Assembly: GCA_902766745.1 (NCBI GenBank)
Contig: CACXES010000141.1
Coordinates: 62,001 to 126,000, forward strand
DNA from: an uncultured Ruminococcus sp.
Lineage (GTDB): Bacteria; Bacillota; Clostridia; Monoglobales; Monoglobaceae
Reading direction: 5' to 3'
DNA length: 64,000 nucleotides
In this document: in pieces, positions 53,382-62,047 of the stretch
Numbering within the stretch: the first letter of the stretch is position 1
Layout: every line of letters begins with the position of its first letter
Notes under the pieces: generated by a model
Databases searched by the model: none
Told to the model about the DNA's origin: nothing
The model's input: only the letters and a program-made list of their open reading frames with translations
Program-made: the position numbers and the translations under genes

Positions 53382-55289
53382 ATGTTAATTTCGGCACATG
53401 AAGTAACAAAAAGCTTTGCGGATAATATTGTATTCGAGAGGGTAAGCCTGACCATTGAGGAGGGCTGTCGCTACGGCTTGATAGGCGTAAACGGAGCCGG
53501 CAAGTCAACGCTGCTTTCGGTGCTTTTGGGCGAGGCGGACTATGACAGCGGCGAGGTATATTTGAAATCCGGATTAAACGCAGGGGTCTTAAAACAGAAT
53601 TCCGGGTTGGAGCGAGACAGCACGATAATTGCGGAGATGCGGAAGGCGTTCGACGATGTTATTGCGGCGGAGGATGCCATGCGCGAAATTGAAGCTAAGC
53701 TGGCGGATACGGACGCAAAGAGCGATGAGTATCGCCGCCTGACTGCGGCTTATTCGGCGAAGCAGGCGTATATCGACAGTCGTGACGGCTATAATATTGA
53801 TGTGAAAATCAAGACCGTTCTGACAGGTATGGGGTTTGCGGATAAGTCGGAGGATTCGCCGATTATGCAGCTCAGCGGCGGCGAAAAGACAAGACTTGCC
53901 ATAGCAAGGCTTCTGCTGGAGGAGCCGGAGCTTCTCGTTCTGGACGAGCCGACAAACCATCTTGACTTTAAAACCCTGAATTGGCTTGAGGATTACTTAT
54001 CGACTTACAAGGGTGCGATTTTCGTAATATCCCATGACAGATACTTTCTTGACAAAACGGTGGACAATGTATTTGAACTGTCAAGGCACAGGCTTTCATC
54101 GTATAAGGGGAATTATTCCGCTTATTTAAGGCAAAAGGCGGAGCGGTATGAGCGCAGTCTGAAGGAGTATAAGGCGCAGCAGGAGGAGATTGCCGCACTG
54201 CAGATGTATGTGGATAAGAATATGGCGCGCGCATCAACCTCGGCGAGTGCAAAGTCAAGGCTTAAAATCCTCGAGAATATGGAGGTTTTGGAAAACCCCG
54301 AATTTTCGGAGAGGCATATAAAGCTGAGATTTGAAAAGACAAAGGATCCGTATAAGGACGTGCTTTCGGTAAAGGAGCTGACGGTGGCTGTCGGTGCGGA
54401 GAAGAAGGAGCTGTGCTCAGGCATTAATCTTGAGGTGAAGCGTGGGGAGAAAATAGCAATAATCGGCGATAACGGCATAGGAAAGTCATCGTTTTTCAAG
54501 ACGGTGCTTGATATAATTCCGCATTATGCGGGGACGGTTGAATGGGGTAAAAATACAACCGTAAGCTATTACGAACAGGAAAACCTGAATCTCGACCCCG
54601 AAAAACAGGCAATAGATGAGATCTGGGACAGGTTTCCCCATATACCCGAGGCGCAGATACGAAAGATGCTCGGAAGTGTCCTTTTGACCCGAGAGGAGGT
54701 TTTTAAGCCCGTCAAGGTTATAAGCGGCGGCGAGAGAGCAAGGCTTGCTCTGTGTATAATCATGCTTGAAAAGTCCAATGTTTTGCTTTTGGACGAGCCG
54801 ACCAACCATCTCGACTTAAATTCCAAGGAGGAGCTGGAGCGTGCCTTGTCGGAATTTGACGGAACGGTGATATTTATCTCCCATGACAGATACCTTTTGA
54901 ATAAGGTTCCCGATAAAATCGTAGAGATAACCCGAAACGGTGCGGTGGTGTATGACGGGAATTATGAGTATTACAAAGAACGGCTTATACAGACAAGGGC
55001 GGCGGAGGCAAAACCGAGGACAGAGAAGAAAAAGGCAGAGACTACCTACAGAAGCCGCGAAATGCGCCGTGCCGACGTTCAGAGAAAGCAGAGAATAAAG
55101 GAGCTTGAGAACGAAATTTCGTATCTTGAGGAGCTGTGTCACGTTCTGGAGCAGGAGCTTGCCTGTGAGGAGGTTTACAGCAGCTTTGAGCTGACAACGG
55201 AGAAGTCTTTGCAGCTTGAGGAGGCAAACAAAAAGCTTGAGGAATACCTTGCGGAGTGGGAGACTCTTTCAGAGGAACAGGACGGCTGA
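53382..55289 (+). CDS. ABC-F family ATPase
   Basis: 635 aa, soluble, two ABC cassettes in tandem and no membrane segment. Cassette 1: Walker A VNGAGKST, signature LSGGEKTRLAIA, Walker B LLVLDEPTNHLD. Cassette 2: Walker A DNGIGKSS, signature SGGERARLALC, Walker B LLLDEPTNHLD. The interdomain linker (about 230-290, basic and helical) and C-terminal coiled coil (about 560-635) are ABC-F features. These proteins bind the ribosomal E site; some confer antibiotic resistance and others (EttA-, Uup-type) tune translation. Subfamily cannot be fixed. GGAG precedes the ATG. Confidence 0.93.
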   Translation: MLISAHEVTKSFADNIVFERVSLTIEEGCRYGLIGVNGAGKSTLLSVLLGEADYDSGEVYLKSGLNAGVLKQNSGLERDSTIIAEMRKAFDDVIAAEDAMREIEAKLADTDAKSDEYRRLTAAYSAKQAYIDSRDGYNIDVKIKTVLTGMGFADKSEDSPIMQLSGGEKTRLAIARLLLEEPELLVLDEPTNHLDFKTLNWLEDYLSTYKGAIFVISHDRYFLDKTVDNVFELSRHRLSSYKGNYSAYLRQKAERYERSLKEYKAQQEEIAALQMYVDKNMARASTSASAKSRLKILENMEVLENPEFSERHIKLRFEKTKDPYKDVLSVKELTVAVGAEKKELCSGINLEVKRGEKIAIIGDNGIGKSSFFKTVLDIIPHYAGTVEWGKNTTVSYYEQENLNLDPEKQAIDEIWDRFPHIPEAQIRKMLGSVLLTREEVFKPVKVISGGERARLALCIIMLEKSNVLLLDEPTNHLDLNSKEELERALSEFDGTVIFISHDRYLLNKVPDKIVEITRNGAVVYDGNYEYYKERLIQTRAAEAKPRTEKKKAETTYRSREMRRADVQRKQRIKELENEISYLEELCHVLEQELACEEVYSSFELTTEKSLQLEEANKKLEEYLAEWETLSEEQDG

Positions 55290-55325
55290 CGGAGGACGGG
55301 TTTTATATATTCGTGTGAAAAATAA

Positions 55326-55354
55326 TTGAAAAATGTATTATTATGGTGTATAAT
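55326..55354 (+). promoter_or_regulatory. Promoter in front of the DUF1846 gene
   Basis: TTGAAA (55326-55331), 17 bp, TATAAT (55349-55354). The expected start point falls at the base of the hairpin at 55359-55386. Confidence 0.6.
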
Positions 55355-55358
55355 AATT

Positions 55359-55386
55359 ATGCCGCAGTTATATGCTCGTGCGGCAT
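55359..55386 (+). terminator. 8-bp perfect hairpin followed by TTTT
   Basis: ATGCCGCA (55359-55366) pairs with TGCGGCAT (55379-55386), then TTTTG. Either a terminator for the ABC-F operon or, if the promoter just upstream is active, a structure at the 5' end of the DUF1846 mRNA. Confidence 0.55.
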
Positions 55387-55508
55387 TTTGTGAATAAGTT
55401 AATATTCCGCAGCTTGCGTGCCGTTCTGCCCGAAACGGCGGCAGAGCTGCGTTTGCGGTGTTTGCCGCGGTAAAATTTTTGAGGGCGGAAAGGCAGTGGG
55501 GAGTTATT

Positions 55509-57005
55509 GTGAATAAAATAGGTTTTGATAATGAGAAGTATTTGCGTATGCAGTCGGAGCATATCCGTGACAGAATTTCCAAGTTCGGCGGCAAGCTTTA
55601 TCTGGAATTCGGCGGAAAGCTTTTTGACGATTATCATGCGTCAAGGGTTTTGCCGGGATTCAAGCCCGACAGCAAGCTGCGTATGCTTCTGCAGCTTAAG
55701 GACAGGGTTGAAATTGTTATTGCAATAAATGCGGCAGATATTGAGAAGAACAAGCTGCGCGGCGATTTGGGTGTTACATACGACATGGATGTCATACGCC
55801 TGATTGACTGCTTCCGAAAAATAGGTTTGTATGTGGGGAGCGTGGTTATTACCCGCTTCGACGGTCAGCCCAAGGCAGAGGCGTTCCGCAAGAGGCTGAA
55901 GGCACTGGGTATTCCGGTGTATCGGCACTATTCCATAGACGGCTATCCGTCGGACATCGCAAAAATAGTCAGCGATGACGGCTACGGAAAAAATGATTAT
56001 ATCGAAACACATCGGGAGCTGGTTGTTGTAACGGCTCCGGGACCGGGAAGCGGAAAAATGGCGACCTGTCTGTCACAGTTGTACCATGACAACAAGCGCG
56101 GCATACGTGCGGGATATGCAAAGTTTGAAACCTTCCCCATTTGGAATATTCCGCTGAATCATCCGGTGAACCTGGCATATGAGGCGGCAACGGCGGATTT
56201 GAATGATGTAAATATGATTGATCCGTTTCATCTTGAAGCATACGGCGAGACAACGGTAAACTATAACCGTGATGTGGAGATTTTCCCCGTTGTGACCGCC
56301 ATGCTCGAAAAGATAATGGGAAGCTGCCCGTATAAATCGCCCACCGATATGGGTGTAAATATGGCAGGAAACTGTATAATAGACGATGACGCAGTCTGTG
56401 CGGCGTCAAGGCAGGAAATACTTCGAAGATATTACACTGCCTTATGTGATGAAAGAAAGGGACATTGCAGCCAAGAGACGGTTTTAAAGCTTGAGCTTCT
56501 TATGAACAAGGCAGGTATCACGGCAGGGGACAGACCGGCCGCAGCGGCGGCACTGGTCAAGGCGGACGTTACCGGTGCGCCGGCTGCCGCTATTGAGCTT
56601 CCGGACGGTACGATCGTTACGGGAAAAACCTCGGAGCTTCTGGGGGCGTCCTCTGCGCTGCTTTTGAATGCACTGAAGCAGCTTGCCGGGATTTCGGACG
56701 AGGTGCATCTGATTTCGAGGTCGGCAATCGAGCCGATTCAGCGGCTTAAGGTTGAGCATCTGGGCAACAGGAATCCGCGACTGCATACGGATGAGATTTT
56801 GATTGCGCTGTCGATTTGTGCGGCGAGCGACGAAAACGCCGAGGCCGCCATGCAGCAGCTGGACAAGCTTCGGGGCTGCGAGGTTCATTCCTCGGTAATC
56901 CTGTCTGCGGTGGATGAGAAGATTTTCAGGCGGCTGGGTGTAAACCTCACCTGTGAGCCGAGGTATCAGGAGGCAGGAGCAGAGGAGGATACAAAGAGCT
57001 TCTGA
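55509..57005 (+). CDS. DUF1846 protein
   Basis: 498 aa from GTG 55509. The protein begins with (V/M)[22 protein letters not shown], the typical DUF1846 opening, and contains [25 protein letters not shown], a [18 protein letters not shown] loop similar to a phosphate-binding P-loop, and a C-terminal [13 protein letters not shown] region. DUF1846 members occur in Bacillota; structures suggest a P-loop nucleotide-binding fold, but I know no defined function. An upstream in-frame TTG at 55458 would add 17 residues that do not fit the family. GGGGAG lies before GTG 55509. Confidence 0.85.
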   Translation: MNKIGFDNEKYLRMQSEHIRDRISKFGGKLYLEFGGKLFDDYHASRVLPGFKPDSKLRMLLQLKDRVEIVIAINAADIEKNKLRGDLGVTYDMDVIRLIDCFRKIGLYVGSVVITRFDGQPKAEAFRKRLKALGIPVYRHYSIDGYPSDIAKIVSDDGYGKNDYIETHRELVVVTAPGPGSGKMATCLSQLYHDNKRGIRAGYAKFETFPIWNIPLNHPVNLAYEAATADLNDVNMIDPFHLEAYGETTVNYNRDVEIFPVVTAMLEKIMGSCPYKSPTDMGVNMAGNCIIDDDAVCAASRQEILRRYYTALCDERKGHCSQETVLKLELLMNKAGITAGDRPAAAAALVKADVTGAPAAAIELPDGTIVTGKTSELLGASSALLLNALKQLAGISDEVHLISRSAIEPIQRLKVEHLGNRNPRLHTDEILIALSICAASDENAEAAMQQLDKLRGCEVHSSVILSAVDEKIFRRLGVNLTCEPRYQEAGAEEDTKSF

Positions 57006-57059
57006 TTTAGATATACAATATATTTAAGCGGCAGTCTGTAAGACACCGCACAGTGAGAA

Positions 57060-57093
57060 CTGCCGAATCGGTGTCGGCGCATCGATTCGGCAG
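57060..57093. other. Hairpin with 11-bp stem after DUF1846
   Basis: CTGCCGAATCG with its complement CGATTCGGCAG at 57083-57093 around a 12-base loop; no T run follows at once. It may act as an RNA stability element or a weak terminator. Confidence 0.45.
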
Positions 57094-57116
57094 GCATTTG
57101 TGAATCAACATAAAAT

Positions 57117-57167
57117 AAAGAAGCGTATTTCCGTCGAGCAGTATGCTCAACCGGGATACGCTTCTTT
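57117..57167. terminator. Terminator for hup (and plus-strand transcripts)
   Basis: 12-bp outer stem AAAGAAGCGTAT (57117-57128) with its complement (57156-57167) and an inner GAGCA/TGCTC stem. On the minus strand a T-rich tail follows, so it is best placed to end hup transcription. Confidence 0.8.
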
Positions 57168-57193
57168 GCTTATGCCATTTAGAACAGCATAGT

Positions 57194-57472
57194 TTATTTT
57201 CCGTTTACAAGATCCTTAAGACCTCTGCCTGCTTTAAATGCAGGAACCTTTGCAGCATCGATTTTCATTTCTTCGCCGCTCTGAGGATTTCTGCCTGTAC
57301 GAGCAGCTCTCTCTCTTACTTCAAAGCTTCCGAAACCTACGAGCTGAACCTTATCGCCCTTCTTGAGAGCATCCTCAACTGCGCTGATAAATGCAGTCAA
57401 AGCAGCCTCTGCATCCTTCTTTGTAAGGTTTGCATTTTCAGCAATAGCCGAAATTAATTCCTGTTTGTTCAT
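57194..57472 (-). CDS. hup: HU-family nucleoid protein
   Basis: 92 aa. Small dimeric DNA-binding protein. [47 protein letters not shown] (beta arm) and FKAGRGLKD are all as in HU. The beta arm has the RNPQ-type tip used in DNA bending. AAAGGAG precedes the ATG. Single gene with a terminator downstream; the upstream region to ftsK holds an AT-rich promoter area with no clear single match. Confidence 0.97.
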   Translation of the reverse strand: MNKQELISAIAENANLTKKDAEAALTAFISAVEDALKKGDKVQLVGFGSFEVRERAARTGRNPQSGEEMKIDAAKVPAFKAGRGLKDLVNGK

Positions 57473-57640
57473 TTCAAAAACTCCTTTGAATAAAAATATT
57501 ATATGTCTATTTTACTATAAAAAATGCGAAATTGCCATACATTTTTTAAAATTTAGATAAATTTGTATGTTTGCACAATTTTTGTAGAATGGATATAGTA
57601 ATTTTGCTTAGAAAATCTATATTTTATGCGTGTTTTCGGG

Positions 57641-60397
57641 CTATTCCTCGGATAAATTCATACGCATTTCGTTAAATTCCTGACGAGTGATTAAGACCTG
57701 ACGAGGTTTTGTGCCCTCATACGGACCGATGATTTTATACTTCTCCATCTGATCGATAAGCTTCGCCGCCCTCTGATAACCCATTTTAAACTTGCGCTGA
57801 AACATTGCGACCGAAGCCTGTCCGTTTTCGAGAACAAACTCAACTGCCTCGACAAACTGCTTGTCCAAATTCTCGCGGGTATCTCCTTCGTCGGACGAAA
57901 GCTCGGCGTTTGCCGCAACCTGTTCACGCTCACGCTCGATATTTTCGATTATTGCTTCATCGTAATTCGCCTCATACTGCGACTTGATATAGTCGATAAC
58001 CGCTTCCCTTTCGGCATCGGATACAAAGTTACCCTGTATTCTTATGGGCTTTGCGGTGCCTCGCGGACTGTAAAGCATATCACCCTTGCCGAGAAGCTTC
58101 TCGGCACCTACACAGTCGAGGATTGTACGGCTGTCTACATTGGAAGTCACAGAGAAGGCGATTCGCGTGGGGATGTTATTCTTGATAACACCGGTGACAA
58201 CGTTTACGGACGGACGCTGAGTCGCAATAATAAGATACATTCCTGCGGCTCTGGCAAGGGCGGCAAGACTGTTTATTGCACCCTCGACCTCGTTCTTTGC
58301 CGCCATCATCAGGTCGGCAAGCTCGTCTATGATAATCACAATTTCAGGCAGCTTGCTGTCCGGTTCGCCGATCTCGTCCATAAGGCGGTTGTAGCCTTGA
58401 AGGTTTCTGACCTTGTTTTCGTTCAGCAGCCGATAACGGTTTTTCATCTCGCCCACCGCCCAGTTAAGTGCGCCTGCTGCGTGACGAGGGTCGGTCACCA
58501 CGGGAATGAGAAGATGAGGGATACCGTTGTAGACGCCCAGCTCGACCATTTTCGGATCGACCATTATCATTTTTACCTCATCCGGCCGAGCCTTAAACAG
58601 TATGCTGATGATCAGAGAGTTGATACAAACACTCTTGCCCGATCCGGTAGCACCGGCAATCAGGCCGTGAGGAAAGTCTGCAATATCGGCAACCACACAG
58701 CTTCCGCTTATATCCTTGCCAAGTGCAAAGGCGGTCTTTGACTTAAAGCCTCTGAACTTCTCGCTTGATATGACCTCGCGTATGGGGACGGGAGTGGCAA
58801 CCTTGTTCGGAATTTCAATGCCTATTGCCGATTTTCCGGATACCGGCTCGATTCTGACACCGGATGCGGCGAGGCTCAGAGCAATGTCGTCCGAGAGATT
58901 TGTGATTTTTGAGACCTTTACGCCGGGGCCGGGCTGAAGCTCAAATCTTGTAACCGAAGGTCCCTGAGTTATGTTGACGATTTTTGCCTCAACCTTGAAG
59001 CTTGCCAGTGTGTGAAGAAGGCGGTTCGCCTTTTCCTCAAGCTCTGCTTTTACCTCGGCGGGGCTCTTCTTGGCGGGCTTGGGTGCGGCGAGAAGCTCAA
59101 TATTCGGCAGACGATATACGATATTCCTGGGTGTCTCTGTTTTCCTGTCCTCGATCTCCTTTTTTATCTGCGCTTCGGGTGTTTCCTCCTCGGCGGCTTC
59201 TACGGCGAGACGTCTGCCTGCCACAACGGCTCGGTCAAGGTCGTAGCCTGCGTCCATTGCCTTTTTTGTCATGGGATCCGGTGTATCCTCAAGCTTTGCC
59301 TCGGAGGGCGGCTCGTAATCGGTTCCTTCCTCGTTCTCTACCGGCGGATGATAATTTCCGTCCTCATCGGGGAGCTCGGTTAAAACACCGGTTTTCAAGC
59401 TGTCGAGAGTAAACGGCAGGTCAGGAGCATCGGTGTATGATGAATTGTCGCCGAAAAGGTCGTCCGGCTGTGACGGATCCTCGGAAAATTCAAACCTCCT
59501 CGGGATAGGCTCGATTTCGGGATCGGTTTTTGCTTCGGTCTCGGAGGCAGTCTCGAGAGTTTCGCCGCCCTTGAAATACTTGTCGAAAAAGCGCTTGCGC
59601 TTGTGCGGCTCAGGGGCTTGTCCGTTTTCCTCGGCACGGCGTTTTGCCAGCTTATCGCGAACCGTCTGTGACTGCTGCGTATATTCGGGCAGTTCAAACT
59701 CCACCTCGCTGTCGGCAACCTCGCGGTAATCCGACTTTCTGCGGCGGAATACGGCGGCAATTTTTCTTCCGGTTTTTTCGAGGGATATTTCTGTCAGAAG
59801 CATTACCAGTATTATTTCCGCTGCAATGGATAAAACCCAGGTTCCGGCAGGCCCAATCAGCAGATTTAAAAGGCAGCATATGCCGCCGCCGATCAGACCG
59901 CCGCCCTCGGCACTTTTGCCTGCGTTCCACAGAGCGGTAATGTTTTCTGCAAGAGAGCTGCCCTCGAACTCGGTGCTGCCGCTTGCCATTGATACAATCA
60001 CCGAGGTGAAAATGAGCAGCAGAGCAAGCAGAACAAAACGGAAAACGTTTTTTTCGCCCGGCTTATCGAGAAACACCTGAATGCCTGTTACGATAATGAA
60101 AACGCAGCTTATGGCAATGGACATTCCGAACGTGCCGTAGCACACATCCTTGACAAACGAGCCCACCGCTCCTGCCGCCTCGGTCAGAAACGAGAATGCA
60201 AGGAACAGACCGACCGCAATGGTAACGATTCCCTTTATCTCGTTGGCAAGCTTTTTCCGACGGGGGTCGGATGCCTCCTTCCTCGCCTTTGCGGCAGAGG
60301 CGGAGGAGGCACTTCCGCCTGCGTTTTTTTTGCTTTTGGCGGCGGAGGTCTTGCTGCGTGTCTTGACGTCTGCCGCCTTTTTGCTTTTTTCAGCCAT
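57641..60397 (-). CDS. ftsK: DNA translocase FtsK/SpoIIIE
   Basis: 918 aa from ATG 60397 (GGGAG about 12 bases upstream). A basic, Ala/Ser/Lys-rich N-terminus precedes four hydrophobic segments (about 57-205), then a linker rich in Glu, Pro and Asp (about 225-430), the motor domain with Walker A GATGSGKSVC, Walker B VIIIDELADLMM, and a C-terminal winged-helix gamma domain (KMGYQRAAKLIDQMEKYKIIGPYEG). It pumps chromosomal DNA during division or sporulation; sequence does not separate FtsK from SpoIIIE. The start is preferred over ATG 60415. dac lies 165 bp upstream in the same direction. Confidence 0.95.
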   Translation of the reverse strand: MAEKSKKAADVKTRSKTSAAKSKKNAGGSASSASAAKARKEASDPRRKKLANEIKGIVTIAVGLFLAFSFLTEAAGAVGSFVKDVCYGTFGMSIAISCVFIIVTGIQVFLDKPGEKNVFRFVLLALLLIFTSVIVSMASGSTEFEGSSLAENITALWNAGKSAEGGGLIGGGICCLLNLLIGPAGTWVLSIAAEIILVMLLTEISLEKTGRKIAAVFRRRKSDYREVADSEVEFELPEYTQQSQTVRDKLAKRRAEENGQAPEPHKRKRFFDKYFKGGETLETASETEAKTDPEIEPIPRRFEFSEDPSQPDDLFGDNSSYTDAPDLPFTLDSLKTGVLTELPDEDGNYHPPVENEEGTDYEPPSEAKLEDTPDPMTKKAMDAGYDLDRAVVAGRRLAVEAAEEETPEAQIKKEIEDRKTETPRNIVYRLPNIELLAAPKPAKKSPAEVKAELEEKANRLLHTLASFKVEAKIVNITQGPSVTRFELQPGPGVKVSKITNLSDDIALSLAASGVRIEPVSGKSAIGIEIPNKVATPVPIREVISSEKFRGFKSKTAFALGKDISGSCVVADIADFPHGLIAGATGSGKSVCINSLIISILFKARPDEVKMIMVDPKMVELGVYNGIPHLLIPVVTDPRHAAGALNWAVGEMKNRYRLLNENKVRNLQGYNRLMDEIGEPDSKLPEIVIIIDELADLMMAAKNEVEGAINSLAALARAAGMYLIIATQRPSVNVVTGVIKNNIPTRIAFSVTSNVDSRTILDCVGAEKLLGKGDMLYSPRGTAKPIRIQGNFVSDAEREAVIDYIKSQYEANYDEAIIENIEREREQVAANAELSSDEGDTRENLDKQFVEAVEFVLENGQASVAMFQRKFKMGYQRAAKLIDQMEKYKIIGPYEGTKPRQVLITRQEFNEMRMNLSEE

Positions 60398-60484
60398 AAT
60401 AATTGTATCTCCCATTCTGTGTTATAATAGTTATAAAACCTATTTGACTTAAACTGCCAAACAGTTACTTTTCTGCAATTATAT

Positions 60485-60493
60485 ATTATAACA
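60485..60493 (-). promoter_or_regulatory. Extended -10 element upstream of ftsK
   Basis: Minus-strand TGT-TATAAT (60493-60485) about 88 bp before ftsK; no good -35 match was found at 17 bp. Confidence 0.4.
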
Positions 60494-60562
60494 TAGATTT
60501 TCGCTCAGAGATATTACAATTTTATTTCAAATATCAAAAAATATATATTTTTTTGGCGGAAT

Positions 60563-61744
60563 TTAAAGAGTTATCCAGTCGTTTAGGTTTCTGATAAACA
60601 TTTGCATCAGATTTATCCTCGGAATGTCCTCATCAGCACAGACATCGCGGCGTGCCGCTTCAATTCCGTCAACCGTGTATATTACCTCGCCAAGCTTTTG
60701 ACCCTTTGTGAGCGGAGCGTCAACGGACTCGGCAAGCTCGAATCGGGTTTCGATTCTGTCGCGGCAGCCCTTTTTGACAATAAATCCGTCGCCGTTGATT
60801 TTCGGTGCAGTCTGCTCCGAGATGCCTCCCGTTACTCTGACATACGGTGCGGGCAGATCGGTAAAGCCCTCTCCGACCGCATCAAAATTGGCAAAGCCGA
60901 AGTCTAAAAGAGCGGAGGCGGAGGAAAACCTGTCGGCGGTAGTGGGTGCGGCGATTATGACAGCGATAAGCTGCATCCCGTCACGCTCCGCAGTGGCGGA
61001 AAGGCAGTATTTTGCGGTGCTTGTGGAGCCGGTCTTAAGTCCGTTGGCACCCTTGTAGAAGCGTATGAGCTTATTTGTGTTGGAAAGCCCGAAGTTGCCG
61101 CCTCGGAGACTGTCCATCCATATGGTGGTATAGTCAAAGATTTTTTTATGGGAAATCAGCGCCCGTGAAATTAATGCCACATCTCGGGCTGTGCTGTAGT
61201 GTTCCTCGGTTTCGTCAAGGCCGTTGCAGTTGATAAAGTGAGTGTTCGTGCAGCCGAGCTCTGCCGCACGCTTGTTCATTTTTTCAACAAAGGCACCCTC
61301 GCTTCCGCTTACAAATTCGGCCATGGCTACGGCTGCATCGTTGCCGGATGCTACGGCGATTGCCTTGAGCATATCATCGGCACTCATTTGCTCGCCTACC
61401 TCCAGAAATACCTGAGAGCCGCCCATGGAAGCCGCATACTCACTGACCGTCACCGTATCGTTTAGGCTTATCTTGCCCTCGTCCAGGGCCTCCATAATAA
61501 GAAGCATGGTCATGGTTTTCGTGACGCTTGCAATGGGAAGTCGCTCGTCGGCGTTTTGCTCGTACAGGACTTCACCTGTTGATGCTTCCATAAGGATTCC
61601 GGATTTTGCGTTGATAAGCTGTGCCGATGTCTTTGCATCCGCTGCGGCGGACAGCTCGGCATATGCCGCTGTTGAAGAAAAAAGCAGAGCAAGGCTCAGT
61701 ACGGCGCAGAGTTTGAATTTTAATCTGAATAAAATACCATGCAT
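60563..61744 (-). CDS. D-alanyl-D-alanine carboxypeptidase (peptidase S11, PBP5/DacF type)
   Basis: 393 aa. A signal peptide (LKFKLCAVLSLALLFSSTAAYA) is followed by a serine-type penicillin-binding domain with S73-V-T-K76, S133-G-N135 and K237-T-G; all three catalytic motifs are intact. A C-terminal PBP5_C-type beta domain ends in VTGGISEQTAPKINGDGFIVKK, and a final DIPRINLMQMFIRNLNDW amphipathic helix suggests membrane attachment. It trims the terminal D-Ala of peptidoglycan and limits cross-linking. GGAAAGGAACG precedes the ATG. Near ftsK and convergent to no gene. Confidence 0.94.
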   Translation of the reverse strand: MHGILFRLKFKLCAVLSLALLFSSTAAYAELSAAADAKTSAQLINAKSGILMEASTGEVLYEQNADERLPIASVTKTMTMLLIMEALDEGKISLNDTVTVSEYAASMGGSQVFLEVGEQMSADDMLKAIAVASGNDAAVAMAEFVSGSEGAFVEKMNKRAAELGCTNTHFINCNGLDETEEHYSTARDVALISRALISHKKIFDYTTIWMDSLRGGNFGLSNTNKLIRFYKGANGLKTGSTSTAKYCLSATAERDGMQLIAVIIAAPTTADRFSSASALLDFGFANFDAVGEGFTDLPAPYVRVTGGISEQTAPKINGDGFIVKKGCRDRIETRFELAESVDAPLTKGQKLGEVIYTVDGIEAARRDVCADEDIPRINLMQMFIRNLNDWITL

Positions 61745-61888
61745 TTTTATCGTTCCTTTCCGTCAGACTTACCTGATTTATATACGCCGCCGTGCGGCGC
61801 TGATGCTTTGTTTATATGTATATGCGCCCCGTTGGGAAATATACACTTGGCGAAAATCTTAACTTTTTATTACAAAACAATAACATTC

Positions 61889-61917
61889 TTGCTTTTTTTC
61901 GGATTTAGATGTATAAT
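61889..61917 (+). promoter_or_regulatory. Promoter of the RCC1-repeat gene
   Basis: TTGCTT (61889-61894), 17 bp, TATAAT (61912-61917). A short CCGCC-TCTTT-GGCGG hairpin (about 61984-61998) follows in the leader. The rest of 61745-62047 shows nothing further that I can support. Confidence 0.55.
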
Positions 61918-62047
61918 AGGTGCATATACTTGGATTATAGGGTGTATCTACATATTATATTATAACCTGTGAGCAGATGTCCCCCGCCTCTTTGGCGGCG
62001 GATTCCGGTTCAGAATTATTTATGAATATTGAAATGCAGGTGACGAA

